Shown here: piece by piece, positions 29,820 through 38,635 of the stretch
Numbering within the stretch: the stretch's first letter is position 1
Layout of the letters: each line of letters starts with the position of its first letter
Origin: Mycolicibacterium komanii
Lineage (GTDB): Bacteria; Actinomycetota; Actinomycetes; Mycobacteriales; Mycobacteriaceae
Length of the DNA: 64,000 nucleotides
Direction: 5' to 3'
Assembly: GCF_001050035.1 (NCBI RefSeq)
Contig: NZ_CVTA01000010.1
Span: 1 to 64,000, forward strand
Notes under the pieces: model-generated
What the model saw: only the letters and a program-made list of their open reading frames with translations
The model's database searches: none
What the model was told of the DNA's origin: nothing
Position numbers and translations under genes: made by a program

Positions 29820-30784
29820 TGGAAGTCTTCGACCGCGTCGCGCGACCGGCGATCCTGGCCGCCAGCCGGCGTGACCACCTGCGCAGGGCCGCCGAGCGGC
29901 TGCCCCTCACGCGCGAGGTCGTACACCGTTTCGTACCGGGGGAGACGGTGCACGACGCGCTGGACGCCGTTGTGCGATTGCGGGATTCGGGGCGCCTCGT
30001 GTCGATCGATCACCTCGGCGAGGACGTGACGGACGCCGACGCCGCGACCGAGAACGTCGACGCGTATCTGACGCTGCTCGACGGCTTCGCACGGCGCGAC
30101 GAGGAGCCGGCCGCCGTGCGGCCGCTGGAGGTCTCGCTGAAGCTGTCGGCCCTCGGTCAGGCGCTGCCCCGCGACGGGGAGAAGATTGCGCTGGAGAACG
30201 CCCACACAGTCTGCGAGCGGGCACAGCGCATCGGGGCGTGGGTGACGGTGGACGCCGAGGACCACACCACCACCGACTCCACCCTGTCGATCGTGCGTGA
30301 TCTGAGGACCGAATTCGGCTGGCTGGGAACGGTGTTGCAGGCCTATCTCAAGCGCACCCATGCCGACTGCCAGGAGTTCGCCGCCTCCGGTGCGCGAATC
30401 CGCCTGTGCAAGGGCGCCTACGACGAACCGGTGTCGGTGGCCTATCGCGACCGGGACGACGTCACCGACTCCTATCTGCGGTGCCTGCGGGTGCTGATGG
30501 CGGGTGCCGGGTACCCGATGGTGGCCTCCCACGATCCGGCGATCATCGCGGCGGTACCCGGGCTGGCCGCCGAGAACAGCCGCGGCATCGACGATTTCGA
30601 GTACCAGATGCTCTTCGGCATCCGCGATGCCGAACAGCGCAGGCTGGCCGATGCCGGTAACCATGTGCGGGTGTACGTCCCGTTCGGCACCCAGTGGTAC
30701 GGATACTTCGTGCGCAGGCTCGCCGAACGCCCCGCCAACCTGATGTTCTTCCTGCGGGCGCTGGCCGAACGCCGCAACGCTTAG
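29819..30784 (+). CDS. pruB: PruB, proline dehydrogenase
   Basis: A 321-residue monofunctional FAD proline dehydrogenase (TIM barrel) that oxidises proline to P5C, passing electrons to the respiratory chain. Conserved blocks are RPLEVSLKLSALGQ, VTVDAEDHTTTDSTL, LQAYLKRTHADC, IRLCKGAYDEP and YVPFGTQWYGYFVRRLAERP, the last carrying the substrate-binding YxxRRxxER arginines. Its ATG shares bases with the pruA stop (TGATG, 29817-29821). Splitting the two activities into adjacent genes is normal for actinobacteria. The 3' end overlaps the convergent secreted-protein gene by four bases. Confidence 0.95.
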
Positions 30785-31284
30785 ACGGGCCGAGCGGCGA
30801 CGGGCATCAGAACCGTGCCGCGGCACGGCCCGGCGAGGATCTCGGTGTGCCACGTCCCGAACAGCTGTCCGTCGATATCGGGGGCATAGAACACCCGCGA
30901 CCGGGCCGGGGCGTACTCGCTGGGCACGCCGTCTCCCTGGAAGCACTCCCACTGCCAGTTGTAGGCGTACTGCCACCTTGAGCCGTCCCAGGTGTAGCGG
31001 ATCGGCTGGGGGATGGTCGGATTGGTCGGCGCTGGTCCCTCCACGACAGTGGCCACGCACAACCCCGCCGAGCAGTCGGTCACCAGCACGTACTGCGCAC
31101 CGAAGTCGGGTTCGGGTTGACGAGCGGCGATGCTGGTGCCCATCTTGTCCGACGCGTAGGTGACGATCTGGTAGCGTCCGTTCCACGCCGGGTTCGCTGC
31201 GTCCGCCGACGGCAGCGTCGAAAGGCTCGCGGCCGCAGCACAAGTCACCCCGAACAGCGCGCTGGTCAGAGTGCGGACAGACAT
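30781..31284 (-). CDS. Secreted protein of unknown function
   Basis: A 167-residue exported protein with signal peptide MSVRTLTSALFGVTCAAAAS (cleavage near SADA-AN), followed by a beta-rich domain beginning NPAWNGRYQIVTYASDKMGT. Four cysteines after the signal (in TDCSAGLCV, WECFQG and AGPCRG) could form two disulfides. It resembles small secreted mycobacterial proteins of unknown role. I chose ATG 31284 over an upstream start because it opens the signal peptide. It is convergent with pruB. Confidence 0.75.
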   Translation of the reverse strand: MSVRTLTSALFGVTCAAAASLSTLPSADAANPAWNGRYQIVTYASDKMGTSIAARQPEPDFGAQYVLVTDCSAGLCVATVVEGPAPTNPTIPQPIRYTWDGSRWQYAYNWQWECFQGDGVPSEYAPARSRVFYAPDIDGQLFGTWHTEILAGPCRGTVLMPVAARPV

Positions 31285-31385
31285 GTCGGGAACACTACTG
31301 AGCGGAATCGCCGCCGATGCCCGCGACACGGTTTGCTGAAGGCTACGACACCGTCACGGATTGGTCTCGATGCGCCCGCGCCGGC

Positions 31386-31760
31386 TCACTCCGGACGAGG
31401 GGAGAAGATCCGGAACGTGTTGTTCTCCGGATCGCGAAAGACCACCCAGTTCAGACCGTCCTCCGCGTGATCGCTCACCCGCACCGCGCCCAATGATTCG
31501 ACTCTGTCAGCGTGCTCAGACCACGCCGATCCGCCGTCGAAGTCGATCATCAGCCGGTTCAGCCCGGTGGGCGGGTCCGGGGCCGGCCGCCCCTGGAACA
31601 TCCAGGTCACGCCGCCGTCATCGAGTCCGATCGTCGTGAACTCCGCTGACGAGGGCTCGTCGACCCGCCGGTTGAGCACCCTCGACCAGAACCGTGCCAA
31701 CGTCGCGGCGTCCCGGCAGTCAAACGAGTACATGCCGATGCGCATGGTGTCCGCCGTCAT
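31386..31760 (-). CDS. VOC/glyoxalase-superfamily protein
   Basis: A 124-residue single-domain protein of the vicinal-oxygen-chelate fold, with DCRDAATLARFWSRVLNRRV near the start and WVVFRDPENNTFRIFSP at the end, the usual paired beta-alpha-beta-beta-beta units. Members act in glyoxal detoxification, antibiotic binding or dioxygenation; the activity is not assignable here. ATG 31760 is preferred over the ATG six bases upstream because GGGAGG then has normal spacing. It stands alone between the secreted-protein gene and the NUDIX gene, all on the minus strand. Confidence 0.82.
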   Translation of the reverse strand: MTADTMRIGMYSFDCRDAATLARFWSRVLNRRVDEPSSAEFTTIGLDDGGVTWMFQGRPAPDPPTGLNRLMIDFDGGSAWSEHADRVESLGAVRVSDHAEDGLNWVVFRDPENNTFRIFSPRPE

Positions 31761-31831
31761 GTTCATCCTCCCGTAGTCGCTTTGTGCGTCACCAAGAAAG
31801 ACCTCACATGGCGGCCGAACTCATCGCACCG

Positions 31832-32368
31832 CTAGCGCCCCGACAGCAACAGCAGACCCCATGCGGCGATCGTCTGGGCGTCGGTGATCACGCCGTCGCG
31901 CATCATCTGCTCGACGTCTGCGCGGGTGAACCACTCGCTGTGCATGTCCTGTTCCTCGTGCTCGCGGTCGTGCTCACCCTCGGTGATGCCCGTCGCGAGG
32001 AACACCCAGCCGCGTTGGCTGCTCATCCCCGGCGCCACGTCGAGCAGTCCGAGCCGCACGAACTCCGACGCGCGCAGACCCGTCTCCTCGCGCAGTTCGC
32101 GCGCCGCGAGATCGGCGGGCGCGAGGTCCTGCTGGTCCGGCGCGGTGCCCTGCGGGAACTCCCAGCGCCGCAGGCCCAGTGGATAGCGGAACTGTTCGAC
32201 CAGCCGGACCCGGTCGCCGTCTCGCGCGATCACCAGGGCGTACGTCGGCTTGTCGACCACCGCGTAGATGCCGTCGCTGCCGTCGGGTCGGCGGATGTCG
32301 TCCTCACGCAGCGTCATCCATTTGTTCCGGTACACCTCGCGCGAGGCCAGCCGCTCAATGTGGGTCAC
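31832..32368 (-). CDS. NUDIX hydrolase, ADP-ribose pyrophosphatase-like
   Basis: A 178-residue NUDIX protein whose Nudix box reads G-x5-E within GTAPDQQDLAPADLAARELR and continues REETG (about residues 74-97). There is an unusual stretch DQQDLAPAD between the glycine and the RE block, so the box is imperfect but the REL-x-EE-x-G core is intact. The preceding RLVEQFRYPLGLRRWEFPQG is typical of ADP-ribose and nucleotide-sugar pyrophosphatases. I chose GTG 32368 (THIERLASREVY...) as the start. It is divergent from fadD36 with 42 bp between the starts. Confidence 0.85.
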   Translation of the reverse strand: MTHIERLASREVYRNKWMTLREDDIRRPDGSDGIYAVVDKPTYALVIARDGDRVRLVEQFRYPLGLRRWEFPQGTAPDQQDLAPADLAARELREETGLRASEFVRLGLLDVAPGMSSQRGWVFLATGITEGEHDREHEEQDMHSEWFTRADVEQMMRDGVITDAQTIAAWGLLLLSGR

Positions 32369-32410
32369 GCGCCCAGTATCGCCGAGCCGATGTGGGTAAC
32401 CTCGCTGCTT

Positions 32411-33811
32411 ATGCTGCTGGCTTCGCTGAACCCCGCCGCCGTCGCGGGTGGTGCCGACATCGAGGACGCCGTCCGCATCGACGGGGCGCAGTTGTCGCGC
32501 AGCGATCTGGTGGGTGCGGCGACGTCGGTGGCCGAACGCGTCGGCGGTGCGCATCGGGTCGCCGTGCTGGCCACGCCGACGGTGGAGACGGTGCTGGCGG
32601 TGACGGGCTGCCTGATCGCCGGCGTGCCCGTTGTGCCGGTGCCCGCCGACGTCGGCGCCGCCGAACGCAGGCACATCCTCACCGACTCGGGCGCGCAGGC
32701 GTGGCTGGGGGGAAAGCCGGACGAGACCGAGGGCCTGCAGCACGTGCCGGTGCGGCTGCACGCCCGCTCGTGGCACCGTTACGCCGAACCCGCCGACGAG
32801 TCGACCGCGTTGATCATCTACACCTCCGGCACGACCGGCCCGCCCAAGGGCGTCCTCATCACCCGCCGCGCGATCGCCGCCGACATCGACGCGCTCGCCC
32901 AGGCGTGGCGGTGGACGCCCGACGACGTCCTGGTGCACGGGCTGCCGCTGTATCACGTGCACGGGTTGATCCTCGGCCTGCTGGGATCGCTGCGCATCGG
33001 AAATCGGTTTGTGCACACCGGGAAACCGCGTCCGCAGAACTACGCGGCCGTCGGTGGGTCGTTGTACTTCGGGGTTCCCACGGTGTGGTCCCGAGTTGCC
33101 GATGACGCGGAAGCCGCCGCGGCGCTGAGGTCGGCACGGCTGCTGGTCTCGGGCAGCGCCCCGCTGCCGGTTCCGGTGTTCGACAAACTGGCCGAGCGGA
33201 CCGGGCACCAACCGATCGAGCGTTACGGGTCGACGGAATCGTTGATCACGATCAGCACCCGCGCCGACGGTGAGCGCCGACCCGGCTGGGTGGGCCTGCC
33301 ACTGAGCGGCATCGAGACGCGGCTGGTCGACGAGCACGGTGCCGCGGTGCCCCACGACGGGGAAACCATTGGACAGCTTCACGTTCGCGGCGCCACGCTG
33401 TTCGACGGCTACCTCAATCGGCCCGATGCGACCGCCGAGGTGCTCGACGCCGACGGCTGGTACCGCACCGGCGATGTCGCGGTGATCGACTCCGACGGCA
33501 TGCACCGCATCGTCGGACGCGAGTCCGTCGACCTGATCAAGACCGGCGGTTTCCGGGTCGGGGCGGGGGAGATCGAGACCGCGATGCTGGGGCACCCCGG
33601 TGTGCGCGAGGTGGCGGTGGTCGGTGTGCCCGACGACGACCTCGGTCAGCGCATCGTCGCGTTCGTCGTCGGTGAGGCCAGCCCCGACGAGTTGATCGAG
33701 TTTGTGGCGCAACAGCTTTCCGTGCACAAACGGCCGCGTGAGGTGCGGCTGGTCGATTCGCTGCCGCGCAACGCGATGGGCAAGGTGCTCAAGAAGGAGC
33801 TGGCACGGTGA
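32411..33811 (+). CDS. fadD36: FadD36-type acyl-CoA synthetase
   Basis: A 466-residue AMP-forming acyl-CoA synthetase. The P-loop-like AMP motif is YTSGTTGPPKGV, the second is ERYGSTES, and the C-terminal hinge/lysine region is GWYRTGDVAV...GRESVDLIKTGG with the catalytic lysine in NAMGKVLKK. The N-terminus MLLASLNPAAVAGGADIEDA and overall length match M. tuberculosis FadD36. It activates a fatty or other carboxylic acid to its CoA ester; the in vivo substrate is unknown. The ATG was chosen by that match, since the frame is open for more than 230 codons upstream as a shadow of the NUDIX gene. The stop overlaps the next gene (GTGA). Confidence 0.93.
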   Translation: MLLASLNPAAVAGGADIEDAVRIDGAQLSRSDLVGAATSVAERVGGAHRVAVLATPTVETVLAVTGCLIAGVPVVPVPADVGAAERRHILTDSGAQAWLGGKPDETEGLQHVPVRLHARSWHRYAEPADESTALIIYTSGTTGPPKGVLITRRAIAADIDALAQAWRWTPDDVLVHGLPLYHVHGLILGLLGSLRIGNRFVHTGKPRPQNYAAVGGSLYFGVPTVWSRVADDAEAAAALRSARLLVSGSAPLPVPVFDKLAERTGHQPIERYGSTESLITISTRADGERRPGWVGLPLSGIETRLVDEHGAAVPHDGETIGQLHVRGATLFDGYLNRPDATAEVLDADGWYRTGDVAVIDSDGMHRIVGRESVDLIKTGGFRVGAGEIETAMLGHPGVREVAVVGVPDDDLGQRIVAFVVGEASPDELIEFVAQQLSVHKRPREVRLVDSLPRNAMGKVLKKELAR

Positions 33812-34158
33812 CGCTCGAATTCGACGAGATCTGCATCGACGCCCACGATGCGTCCGCCTTGGGTCGGTGGTGGTCGCAGGTGCTCGGTTGGCCCCACGAC
33901 GTCGACGCCGACGGCGACGTCGTGGTGCACGCGCCGCCGGGCGCGGGACCGAACTGGCTGTTCCTCGCAGTGCCCGACGAGAAGGTCGTCAAGAACCGCA
34001 TCCACTTCGACTTCCGGCCCGACGACCAGCAGGCCGAGGTCGAGCGCGTCGTCGCCCTAGGCGCGCGGCACGTCGACATCGGCCAGGGCGACGAAACCTG
34101 GGTCGTGCTCGCCGATCCCGAGGGCAACGAATTCTGCATCCTGGCCGCCGAAGATTGA
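33808..34158 (+). CDS. VOC-fold glyoxalase-like protein, coupled to fadD36
   Basis: A 116-residue single-domain VOC protein: EFDEICIDAHDASALGRWWS at the N-terminus and WVVLADPEGNEFCILAAED at the end, a pattern of glyoxalase-like proteins in actinobacteria. Its GTG start overlaps the TGA of fadD36 by four bases, so it is co-translated with the acyl-CoA synthetase and may act in the same pathway. Its activity is unknown. It differs from the VOC protein at 31386-31760 but has the same overall layout. Confidence 0.82.
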   Translation: MTLEFDEICIDAHDASALGRWWSQVLGWPHDVDADGDVVVHAPPGAGPNWLFLAVPDEKVVKNRIHFDFRPDDQQAEVERVVALGARHVDIGQGDETWVVLADPEGNEFCILAAED

Positions 34159-34181
34159 CCCCTCGGCCCCCATTGGCGCGA

Positions 34182-34237
34182 GCGTGCGTGTTTGTACACG
34201 ACACGCCGCGAAAACTCAGCCTCATGTGCACGCTCGC
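34182..34237. repeat. 56-bp dispersed intergenic element, copy 2
   Basis: Gapless partner of 23535-23590 (45 of 56 bases identical). Here the ends are fully complementary: GCGAGCGTGC (34178-34187) pairs with GCACGCTCGC (34228-34237), so the element can form a 10-bp stem. The element overlaps the start of the following lipoprotein gene, including both its candidate start codons (GTG 34188 and ATG 34224). Confidence 0.7.
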
Positions 34238-34781
34238 GGCGGTGTCGGTGTGCGCAATCGCGGCGTGCGGCACACCTACGCCGCCTCCGGCGCCGGCACC
34301 CGTCGTCGGCCAGGAACCGATGAACCTCGGACCGGCAGCGCAGGACACCGTCGGCGGTTGGCTGCCCGACGGTCGCATGCTCAGTCCGTTCGACAGCAGC
34401 GATCCGATCGTGGAGTGGCTCGACCCTGCCCTCCGCGAAGCGGTTCAAAAGGCGGCCCGCCGCGCCGAGAGTGACGGCATCGAGATGCGCATCTCGTCGG
34501 GGTGGCGATCGAAGGGCTTCCAGGAGCGGCTCTTCGCCGACGGTGTCGTCAGGTACGGAAGCGAAGGCGCCGCACGGGAATTCGTGGCCTCACCGGAGAA
34601 GTCGAAACACGTCACCGGCCAGGCCGTCGACGTCGGTCCCGTCGAAGCCGACAAGTGGCTCATCGCCAACGGCCGAGAGTTCGGCCTGTGCCAGGTCTAC
34701 GCCAACGAAATCTGGCACTTCGAGCTGGCCGCGGTCGACGGGCGCTGTCCGCCGCTGAAGCCCAACGCCGCCGCCGATTGA
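34188..34781 (+). CDS. VanY/M15-like D,D-carboxypeptidase lipoprotein
   Basis: A protein of up to 197 residues with a lipoprotein signal (lipobox ending AIAAC) and an M15B/VanY metallo-D,D-carboxypeptidase domain: RISSGWRSKGFQERLF, the zinc motif SKHVTGQAVDVG (SxHxxGxAxD) and the final EIWHFEL (ExxWHxE). The zinc ligands and catalytic Glu are all present. Predicted to trim D-alanine ends of peptidoglycan stems from the outer membrane face. GTG 34188 gives a positively charged signal start (MFVHDTPRKLSLM...); ATG 34224 would leave none, so I prefer the GTG. The start region lies inside a dispersed repeat. Confidence 0.83.
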   Translation: MFVHDTPRKLSLMCTLAAVSVCAIAACGTPTPPPAPAPVVGQEPMNLGPAAQDTVGGWLPDGRMLSPFDSSDPIVEWLDPALREAVQKAARRAESDGIEMRISSGWRSKGFQERLFADGVVRYGSEGAAREFVASPEKSKHVTGQAVDVGPVEADKWLIANGREFGLCQVYANEIWHFELAAVDGRCPPLKPNAAAD

Positions 34782-34790
34782 ACGCTCGTC

Positions 34791-35735
34791 TCAGTTCTGG
34801 TGCAGGGCCTCGTTCAGCGTGATGCCGGTTCCGTCGCGCTTGACCACCTCGACAGCACCCGACAGCGAATTACGCCGGAACAACAGATTGTTGGCGCCCG
34901 ACAGCTCCCGAGCCTTGACGGTCTTGCCGTCGCCGGTCTGCACCTTGGTGCCTGCCGTGACGTACAACCCAGCCTCGATCACACAGTCGTCGCCGAGCGA
35001 AATGCCAAGGCCCGCATTGGCGCCGAGCAGACACCTCTTGCCGATCGAGATCACCTCGGTGCCGCCGCCCGATAGCGTGCCCATGATCGACGCGCCACCG
35101 CCGACGTCGGATCCGTCGCCGACCACCACGCCCGCCGAGATGCGGCCCTCGACCATCGAGCTGCCGAGCGTGCCCGCGTTGTAGTTGACGAAGCCCTCGT
35201 GCATGACCGTTGTGCCCTCGGCCAGATGCGCGCCCAGACGCACCCGGTCGGCGTCGGCCACCCGCACGCCGGTCGGCAACACGTAGTCGACCATCCGCGG
35301 GAACTTGTCCACGCCGTAGACCGTCACGGGACCGCGCTTGCGCAGCCTTGCCCGCACCGTCTCGAAGCCGGCGACCACGCACGGCCCGTGGTTCGTCCAC
35401 ACGACGTTGGTCAGCACCCCGAAGAAGCCGTCGGCGTTCAGGCCGTGCGGCGCGACCAGCCGGTGCGACAGCAGGTGCAACCGCAGATACCCGTCATAGG
35501 CGTCGATGGCCTTGTCGTCCAGCGACGAGATCACCGTCCGGACCGCCACGATGTCGACGCCGCGATCCTCGTCGCGCCCGGTCAGCGCGCCCAGCTCCTC
35601 GGGCACCTCGGCCACCGACAGCCGGGTCGTGCCCGACGGGCCGTCGTCGCCGAGTTCGGGTGCCGGGAACCATGTGTCGAGGACTGATCCGTCGGCGGCG
35701 ATCGTCGCCAGCCCAATACCTGCAGCAGAAGTCAC
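34791..35735 (-). CDS. dapD: DapD, tetrahydrodipicolinate N-succinyltransferase
   Basis: A 314-residue enzyme of the actinobacterial DapD type: an N-terminal domain and then a left-handed beta-helix built from hexapeptide repeats ([40 protein letters not shown]). It transfers succinate from succinyl-CoA in the succinylase route to meso-diaminopimelate, needed for lysine and peptidoglycan. The GTG start at 35735 leaves 24 bp to the divergent dapE, the next desuccinylating enzyme of the same pathway, so the two share a short promoter region. Length fits M. tuberculosis DapD. Confidence 0.95.
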   Translation of the reverse strand: MTSAAGIGLATIAADGSVLDTWFPAPELGDDGPSGTTRLSVAEVPEELGALTGRDEDRGVDIVAVRTVISSLDDKAIDAYDGYLRLHLLSHRLVAPHGLNADGFFGVLTNVVWTNHGPCVVAGFETVRARLRKRGPVTVYGVDKFPRMVDYVLPTGVRVADADRVRLGAHLAEGTTVMHEGFVNYNAGTLGSSMVEGRISAGVVVGDGSDVGGGASIMGTLSGGGTEVISIGKRCLLGANAGLGISLGDDCVIEAGLYVTAGTKVQTGDGKTVKARELSGANNLLFRRNSLSGAVEVVKRDGTGITLNEALHQN

Positions 35736-35759
35736 GCGGATAAGACTAACGTCAGCCGA

Positions 35760-36824
35760 GTGGGCCTCGATTTGCACGGTGATCCGATCGCGCTGACCGC
35801 TGCGCTGGTGGACATTCCCAGCGAGTCGCGCCACGAGAAGCGCATCGCCGACGAGGTCGAGGCCGCGCTGCGCGAACAGACGAACCTCGAAGTCATCCGC
35901 AACGCCGACGCCGTGCTGGCCCGCACGAACCTCGGCCTGCCGTCGCGGGTTCTGCTCGCAGGCCACCTCGACACCGTGCCCGTCGCCGACAACCTGCCGA
36001 GCCGCCTCGTCGACGGTGAGTTGCACGGCTGCGGCACTTCCGACATGAAGTCCGGCGACGCGGTGTTTCTGCACCTGGCCGCCACCGTGGCCGAGCCGAC
36101 GCACGACATCACGCTGGTGATGTACGACTGCGAGGAGATCGAGGCGTCCGCCAACGGGTTGAACCGCATCGAGAAGGAACTGCCCGACTGGCTGCAGGCC
36201 GACGTGGCGATCCTCGGTGAACCGTCCGGCGGTTACATCGAGGCCGGCTGCCAGGGCACGCTGCGGGTCGTGATCACCGCCACCGGTACCCGCGCCCACT
36301 CGGCACGGTCGTGGTTGGGCGACAACGCCATTCACAAGCTCGGCGCGGTGCTGGACCGGCTGTCCTCGTATCAGGCCCGCAGTGTGGAGATCGACGGTTG
36401 CACCTACCGCGAAGGGCTCTCCGCCGTGCGCATCGACGGCGGCATCGCGGGCAACGTCATCCCGGATGCGGCGTCGGCGACGGTGAATTACCGGTTCGCG
36501 CCCGATCGCGGCGTCGACGAGGCGCTGCACCACGTTCGCGACGTGTTCGACGGCCTCGACGTCGAGATCGAACTGACCGACGCGGCCGCCGGTGCGCTGC
36601 CCGGGCTGACCAAACCCGCCGCGGCGGCGCTCGTCCAGGCCTCCGGGGGGCAGGTCCGCGCGAAGTACGGATGGACCGACGTGTCCCGTTTCGCCGCGCT
36701 CGGCATCCCGGCGGTCAACTACGGGCCCGGGGACCCGAACCTCGCGCACCGCGTCGACGAGCGCGTCGAGACCCAGAAGATCACCGCCGCAACCGACGTT
36801 CTGCGCCGGTATTTAACCGCTTGA
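35760..36824 (+). CDS. dapE: DapE, succinyl-diaminopimelate desuccinylase
   Basis: A 354-residue zinc metallopeptidase (M20 family) that releases succinate from N-succinyl-LL-diaminopimelate. Metal and catalytic residues are visible: His69 and Asp71 (GHLDT), Asp95 in [10 protein letters not shown], and Glu125/Glu126 in YDCEEIEAS. The GTG start is 24 bp from the divergent dapD. The last codons overlap the likely promoter of the next gene, the ABC-F protein with a structured leader. Confidence 0.95.
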   Translation: MGLDLHGDPIALTAALVDIPSESRHEKRIADEVEAALREQTNLEVIRNADAVLARTNLGLPSRVLLAGHLDTVPVADNLPSRLVDGELHGCGTSDMKSGDAVFLHLAATVAEPTHDITLVMYDCEEIEASANGLNRIEKELPDWLQADVAILGEPSGGYIEAGCQGTLRVVITATGTRAHSARSWLGDNAIHKLGAVLDRLSSYQARSVEIDGCTYREGLSAVRIDGGIAGNVIPDAASATVNYRFAPDRGVDEALHHVRDVFDGLDVEIELTDAAAGALPGLTKPAAAALVQASGGQVRAKYGWTDVSRFAALGIPAVNYGPGDPNLAHRVDERVETQKITAATDVLRRYLTA

Positions 36825-36842
36825 CCGCACACCTACTCTGAA

Positions 36843-36930
36843 GACATGTGAGTTGACGACGTCTCCGGGTGCCACCCGGATCCGACCGTCCCTGCTTCCG
36901 TGCGATTTACGGAGAGATCACTCACATGTC
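36843..36930 (+). promoter_or_regulatory. Structured leader of the ABC-F gene with start-codon-sequestering inverted repeat
   Basis: GACATGTGAGT (36843-36853) is the exact complement of ACTCACATGTC (36920-36930), and the second arm contains the ABC-F ATG (36926-36928). The first arm contains ATGTGA, a start codon followed directly by a stop. Between the arms lies a separate perfect 7-bp hairpin with three-base loop, TCCGGGT-GCC-ACCCGGA (36864-36880). In RNA the long repeat would hide the start codon and lie beside the GGAGAG ribosome-binding site. This resembles ribosome-mediated attenuators that control resistance genes. Transcription start and mechanism are inferred. Confidence 0.65.
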
Positions 36931-38542
36931 TTCCATCGTCTGTTCCCATCTGTCCTTCGCGTGGCCCGATGAAACGCCGCTGTTCGACGACCTCTCCTTC
37001 ACCGTCAACGAGGGGCGCACCGGCCTGGTCGCCCCCAACGGCGCGGGAAAGAGCGCGTTGCTCAAGCTCATCGCCGGCGAAATGACGCCGACGTCTGGCT
37101 CCGTCACCGTCGACGGCCGGCTCGGCTATTTGCCGCAGTCGCTGCCCTACATCGCGCATCGCACCGTTGCCGAGCTCTTGGGCGTCGCTCGCGTGATCGA
37201 GGCGCTCGACGCTCTGGCCGGCGGCAACACCGACGAGGACGTCTTCGCCACGATCGGCGACGACTGGGACGTCGAGGAACGCGCGCGCACCCAGCTGGAT
37301 CGTCTCGGCCTGAGGCATATCGCACTCGACCGTCGGCTCGACACACTGTCGGGCGGCGAGATCGTGAGCATCGGCATCGCCGCCCAGCTGCTGAGCCGGC
37401 CCGACGTGCTCCTGCTCGACGAGCCGACCAACAACCTCGACGTCGACGCGCGGCACCGGCTCTACGAGGCGCTCGACGACTTCACGGGTTGTCTTCTGGT
37501 GGTCAGTCACGACCGGATGCTGCTCGACCGGATGGACCGGATCGTGGAGCTGTACCGCGGCGAACTCCGGTCGTACGGCGGCAATTTCACGATGTACACC
37601 GAAGCGGTCGAGCTCGAGCAACGCGTCGCCGAGAGCAATGTGCGCAGCGCCCAACAGCTTCTCAAACGAGAGAAGCGGGAGAAACAACAGGCCCGCGAGC
37701 GGGCGGCGCGGCGAGCCGGTACGGCGGCGCGCAACATCAAGGACGCCGGACTGCCGAAAATCGTTGCCGGCGCGCAGAAGCGGCGTGCGCAGGAGTCGGC
37801 GGGCCGCGTCGACCGGGTCGGCGCGGCACGGGTCGACAACGCGAAAGACCGTTTGGAGGAGGCCGAGCGCGCGGTGCGAGACGACGACGCCCTCGTGCTC
37901 GATCTGCCCGACACCGCGGTGCCCGCGGGCCGAGATGTGCTCACTGCCACGGGGTTACGCTTCTTGGTCCGCGGCCGCCCGATCCTCGACGACGTCGACC
38001 TGTCGGTGCGCGGCCCCGAGCGCATCGCGCTCACCGGTCCGAATGGGACGGGCAAGTCGACGCTGCTGCGCACCCTGACCGGAGACGTAAAGCCGGACGG
38101 TGGAACGGTGGCTCGCAGCGGCGGTCGCGTCGCATACCTGTCACAGCGGCTCGACCTGCTCGATCCGCGCGACACGGTCGCCGAGAGCCTGGCCGCCTCC
38201 GCGCCGAGCCTGTCGCACACCCGCCGCATGCACCTGCTGGCGCAGTTTCTCTTCACCGGCGAGCGCATCCATCTGCCGGTGGGCGCGCTGTCCGGCGGCG
38301 AACGACTTCGCGCGACGCTGGCTTGCGTGTTGTTCGCCGAACCGGCACCCGAACTGCTCCTGCTCGACGAGCCCACCAACAATCTCGACCTCGTCAGCGT
38401 CGGGCAACTCCAGGCCGCCCTGAACGCGTACCGCGGCGCGTTCATCGTCGTCAGCCACGACGAGCGGTTTCTCACCGAGATCGGCGTGCAGCGGTGGCTC
38501 CGGCTATCCGGCGGCCGTCTCGAGGAGGTGCGGATGCCCTGA
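36926..38542 (+). CDS. ABC-F subfamily ATPase (ribosome-protection type)
   Basis: A 538-residue protein with two ABC ATPase domains and no membrane segments. The first domain has GLVAPNGAGKSALL (33-46), LSGGE (141-145) and DEPTNNLD (165-172); the second has TGPNGTGKST, LSGGE and DEPTNNLD near the C-terminus. A long Lys/Arg-rich linker (about residues 230-330) joins them. This is the ABC-F layout; members bind the ribosomal E-site and some free ribosomes from macrolide, lincosamide or other drugs. The antibiotic spectrum cannot be read. The structured leader supports drug-inducible expression. The gene is not in the M. tuberculosis order I remember at this place. Confidence 0.88.
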   Translation: MSSIVCSHLSFAWPDETPLFDDLSFTVNEGRTGLVAPNGAGKSALLKLIAGEMTPTSGSVTVDGRLGYLPQSLPYIAHRTVAELLGVARVIEALDALAGGNTDEDVFATIGDDWDVEERARTQLDRLGLRHIALDRRLDTLSGGEIVSIGIAAQLLSRPDVLLLDEPTNNLDVDARHRLYEALDDFTGCLLVVSHDRMLLDRMDRIVELYRGELRSYGGNFTMYTEAVELEQRVAESNVRSAQQLLKREKREKQQARERAARRAGTAARNIKDAGLPKIVAGAQKRRAQESAGRVDRVGAARVDNAKDRLEEAERAVRDDDALVLDLPDTAVPAGRDVLTATGLRFLVRGRPILDDVDLSVRGPERIALTGPNGTGKSTLLRTLTGDVKPDGGTVARSGGRVAYLSQRLDLLDPRDTVAESLAASAPSLSHTRRMHLLAQFLFTGERIHLPVGALSGGERLRATLACVLFAEPAPELLLLDEPTNNLDLVSVGQLQAALNAYRGAFIVVSHDERFLTEIGVQRWLRLSGGRLEEVRMP

Positions 38543-38635
38543 TCGCGCGTCGTGCGGGTCGAAATCGGCGCACGGACAGCTACCCGAGGCACGGTAAGTT
38601 TGAGACCCGAAGCGTGTCATCAAGGGGGTCGCGCC

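Noticed and set aside
31694..33811. A 705-codon extension of fadD36 to the left
   Set aside because: The upstream part is the shadow of the NUDIX gene; FadD36 homologues start at MLLASLNP, which corresponds to ATG 32411.
36926..38542. Classification of the ABC-F protein as a membrane transporter ATPase
   Set aside because: It has two ATPase domains joined by a charged linker and no adjacent permease gene, the pattern of ABC-F ribosome proteins.
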